The position numbers were made by a program, and so were the translations under genes. From contig CAVGND010000037.1 of NCBI GenBank assembly GCA_963630555.1, positions 1 through 15,719 on the forward strand: a stretch of DNA of 15,719 nt. The letters run 5' to 3'. The notes beneath the pieces were generated by a model. That model saw only the letters and a list, made by a program, of their open reading frames with translations. It did not search any database and was not told the origin of the DNA. Source of the DNA: CAVALG01 sp963630555 (lineage in GTDB: Bacteria; Bacillota; Clostridia; Oscillospirales; Acutalibacteraceae). Of the stretch, positions 13,911-15,719 are shown one piece after another (the stretch's first letter is position 1; every line of letters starts with the position of its first letter).

Positions 13911-14810
13911 ATGATGTATAATCCACAGATAGAAACATTCATAAAGGTTGCTGATGCAGGAAGTTTTAACAAAGCGGCGGAGGAGTTGTATATCACGCCG
14001 ACTGCCGTTATTAAGCAAATCAATTTGCTTGAAAGCTCGCTTGACTTGGTTTTGTTTGAGCGTACACACCGTGGGTTGATACTGACCGGTGCCGGCAAGT
14101 CGCTTTATCAGGACGCAAAATATATAATCGGCTATTGCAAGGACAGTGTTGTCAGAGCCAAAAATGCAATAAGCGAGGGCAAGAATATCATCCGTATAGG
14201 CTCATCCCCTATGACGCCGGCTCAGCTTCTCATGCAAATGTGGCCGAAAATTCAAGAGAAATGCCCTGATATAAAATTTGAGATTGTTCCGTTTGAGAAC
14301 ACACCTGAAAACGCTAAGGAAATACTTGCGAATATGGGTAAGAACATTGATATTATCGGCGGATTATTTGATGATACAATGCTTAATCTCAGAAAGTGTG
14401 ACGGTTTACAATTATCTCGTGAGCCGTTTTGTTGTGCCGTATCCATTCACCACAGGCTTGCACAAAAGGACAAACTTCAAATCAGCGATTTGTACGGTGA
14501 AAATTTGCTGCTTATGCATCGCGGATGGAGTAATTATGTTGACCGCCTGCGTGACGATATTTGGCAAAATCATACGGAAATACATATTGTCAATTTTGAT
14601 TTTTACAATATGAGTATATTTAACAGATGTGAAAATTCGAATGATGTTTTGCTGGCGATACCGGGATGGGCAAATGTTCATCCGCTGTTGAAGGTCATTC
14701 CCGTTGAATGGGAATACAGTATTCCGTACGGACTTTTGCATTCACCGACTCCGAGTGAAAATGTTAGACGGGTTTTAGATGCGGCTAAGAATACAGTTAA
14801 AACTAAATAA
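13911..14810 (+). CDS. LysR-family transcriptional regulator
   Basis: 299 aa, the normal family length. The N-terminal helix-turn-helix (about 5-62) reads FIKVADAGSFNKAAEELYI, then TPTAVIKQINLLESSLDLVL and FERTHRGLILT. The co-inducer-binding domain (about 90-295) starts at NIIRIGSSPMTPA. Two ATGs in a row (13911, 13914) lie behind AGGTGG, and either can be the start. It has its own promoter and a strong terminator, so it is a single-gene unit. LysR regulators usually control themselves and a neighbour; the only neighbour in view is the truncated hydrolase lipoprotein on the same strand. The inducer cannot be read from the sequence. Confidence 0.9.
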   Translation: MMYNPQIETFIKVADAGSFNKAAEELYITPTAVIKQINLLESSLDLVLFERTHRGLILTGAGKSLYQDAKYIIGYCKDSVVRAKNAISEGKNIIRIGSSPMTPAQLLMQMWPKIQEKCPDIKFEIVPFENTPENAKEILANMGKNIDIIGGLFDDTMLNLRKCDGLQLSREPFCCAVSIHHRLAQKDKLQISDLYGENLLLMHRGWSNYVDRLRDDIWQNHTEIHIVNFDFYNMSIFNRCENSNDVLLAIPGWANVHPLLKVIPVEWEYSIPYGLLHSPTPSENVRRVLDAAKNTVKTK

Positions 14811-14845
14811 GCAGTTATAACCCAAAGGTATATACTGAATAACAA

Positions 14846-14874
14846 AACGAGACTTCAACTGAGGTCTCGTTTTT
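14846..14874 (+). terminator. Rho-independent terminator after the LysR gene
   Basis: AACGAGACTTC (14846-14856), loop AACT, GAGGTCTCGTT (14861-14871) form an 11-bp stem with one wobble, followed by T's to 14874. Confidence 0.85.
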
Positions 14875-14903
14875 CTTATACTATAGTCAAAGGATTGATG
14901 ATT

Positions 14904-15674
14904 ATGAAAAAGATTATAGCTATAGGAGTAATGATTTGTATGATATTTTCGTTTGCGGCGTGCTCCAAAAATAACATTACAAATAATAGTCTAGATAAAA
15001 CAACAGACCTTTCCGAGTACACAAAAAATGTTGACGAGGACGAATACACTGTCGACACACCCATTGAAAGTGTAATAAACGATAAGGCTTTCTCAGATTA
15101 CGGTCGGCTGATATTTCCTACGCAAAAAGAATATTACAGCGGCAACACACTCGGCGAACTACAGCTTACTTTGTACAGCGAGATTAACCCAAACAAAACC
15201 GTTGAAATTGCGAATTACTTGAAAAGCCACGCTTTAAACAGCGACAAAATCTTTTATGATATTTATACGGACGAAGAGAAAAAGGCAGACCCCGAAAAGG
15301 AAAATACAGGGTTGTTCTTTTTCAAAGGCAAGAAAGATATGCCGTTTGCCGTATGCAATGCAGGCGGTGCATTCGCTTATGTAGGTGCTATGCAGGACAG
15401 CTTTCCTCACGCACTTGAACTTTCTAAAAAAGGATACAACGCTTTTGCTTTGATTTACCGTCCCGACGCTCAAAGTGCCTGCGAAGATTTGGCAAGAGCA
15501 TTGACCTTTATTTTTGACAATGTAGACGAACTTGGAATAAGTACTGAGAATTATTCGCTTTGGGGCGGTTCGGCAGGAGCAAGAATGGCGGCATGGGTAG
15601 GCTCATACGGAACAAGAGCGTTCGGTGGAAACGATTTGCCAAAGCCTGTTGCCGTGATTATGCAATCTTCGTGA
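14904..15674 (+). CDS. Lipoprotein alpha/beta-hydrolase (esterase-like), C-terminally truncated
   Basis: 256 aa from the ATG at 14904 (AAAGGA 9 bases upstream); earlier TTG and ATG codons lie too near that site. It begins with a lipoprotein signal ending FAAC (Cys20), so it should be exported and membrane-anchored. The hydrolase part shows an oxyanion-type NAGGAF and the nucleophile elbow GGSAG. The frame stops at VIMQSS directly after the strand following the elbow, so the later strands with the catalytic Asp and His are missing, and the product is probably inactive. The stop comes within a few bases of a junction with an unrelated reading frame. A role with the LysR gene is possible but not shown. 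Confidence 0.75.
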   Translation: MKKIIAIGVMICMIFSFAACSKNNITNNSLDKTTDLSEYTKNVDEDEYTVDTPIESVINDKAFSDYGRLIFPTQKEYYSGNTLGELQLTLYSEINPNKTVEIANYLKSHALNSDKIFYDIYTDEEKKADPEKENTGLFFFKGKKDMPFAVCNAGGAFAYVGAMQDSFPHALELSKKGYNAFALIYRPDAQSACEDLARALTFIFDNVDELGISTENYSLWGGSAGARMAAWVGSYGTRAFGGNDLPKPVAVIMQSS

Positions 15675-15719
15675 AAATGATGTGCGTGTGCTTTCGGTAA
15701 CTGAAAACATAGACACAAG
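15667..15719 (+). pseudogene. Possible serine-recombinase fragment, running off the window
   Basis: In a frame different from the hydrolase, the last 53 bases translate as LRENDVRVLSVTENIDT. This resembles the part of the serine recombinase (resolvase) catalytic domain where a beta strand leads into the S-x-x-E-N-I-D motif. Going left, the same frame meets a stop within about 10 bases, so the 5' part of the gene is absent. The join with the truncated hydrolase suggests an insertion or deletion breakpoint, or an assembly join. The identification rests on 17 residues only. Confidence 0.45.

Overview
The window looks like DNA of a low-GC gut Firmicute (class Clostridia). The reasons are AT-rich intergenic DNA, strong GGAGG-type ribosome binding sites, cohesin/dockerin and BspA-type surface domains, and Firmicutes-type RepA_N and mobilization genes. 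Most of it appears to be an integrated, mosaic and partly decayed mobile element.

Layout. Positions 1-210 look like flanking chromosome carrying the terminator of a tRNA gene. At 211-264 is the 3' part of a tRNA-Leu (minus strand, anticodon loop to CCA) with no 5' half, as expected at the far end of an element that integrated into a tRNA-Leu gene. By this geometry the element lies to the right, from about 265. Two very large surface-protein genes follow on the minus strand. The upstream one (5446-8187) is a lipoprotein with a 17-unit collagen-like stalk ending in a cohesin domain. The downstream one (557-5422) is a 1621-aa secreted protein with its own cohesin, a dockerin, InlB-type repeats, an unrecognised Ser/Thr/Gly-rich region, BspA-type leucine-rich repeats and an unknown C-terminal domain. 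Upstream of this pair is a segment of about 236 bp bounded by two perfect 22-bp inverted repeats, each built like a tyrosine-recombinase core site (arms of about 8 bp around a 6-bp spacer). Directly beyond it is a 280-aa tyrosine recombinase with a complete catalytic set (8521-9363, minus). The best promoter in the segment points away from the surface operon into an immediate terminator. I read this as a phase-variation switch, sequenced in the probable OFF orientation.

To the right are a divergent DUF1653-like/HTH gene (9559-10272), a small HTH replication-type gene behind iteron-like repeats (10610-10930), a mobC-relaxase pair with a truncated right end (11335-12575), a RepA_N-domain gene and a small Cys-rich gene on the minus strand (12634-13241), then about 650 bp of repeats and hairpins resembling an origin. 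One iteron-like motif (core AAGTGAAGGGATAAAT) occurs upstream of both replication-type genes, in the same orientation relative to each gene. The window ends with a LysR-type regulator (13911-14810) and a lipoprotein alpha/beta hydrolase. The hydrolase stops abruptly at a junction with what reads as a serine-recombinase fragment.

Candidate system: an on/off-switched surface display pair. The membrane-anchored, collagen-stalked lipoprotein would present a cohesin that could capture the dockerin of the co-transcribed giant adhesin, and the neighbouring recombinase would flip the promoter. The parts are visible in the sequence; cohesin-dockerin binding and inversion are inferences.
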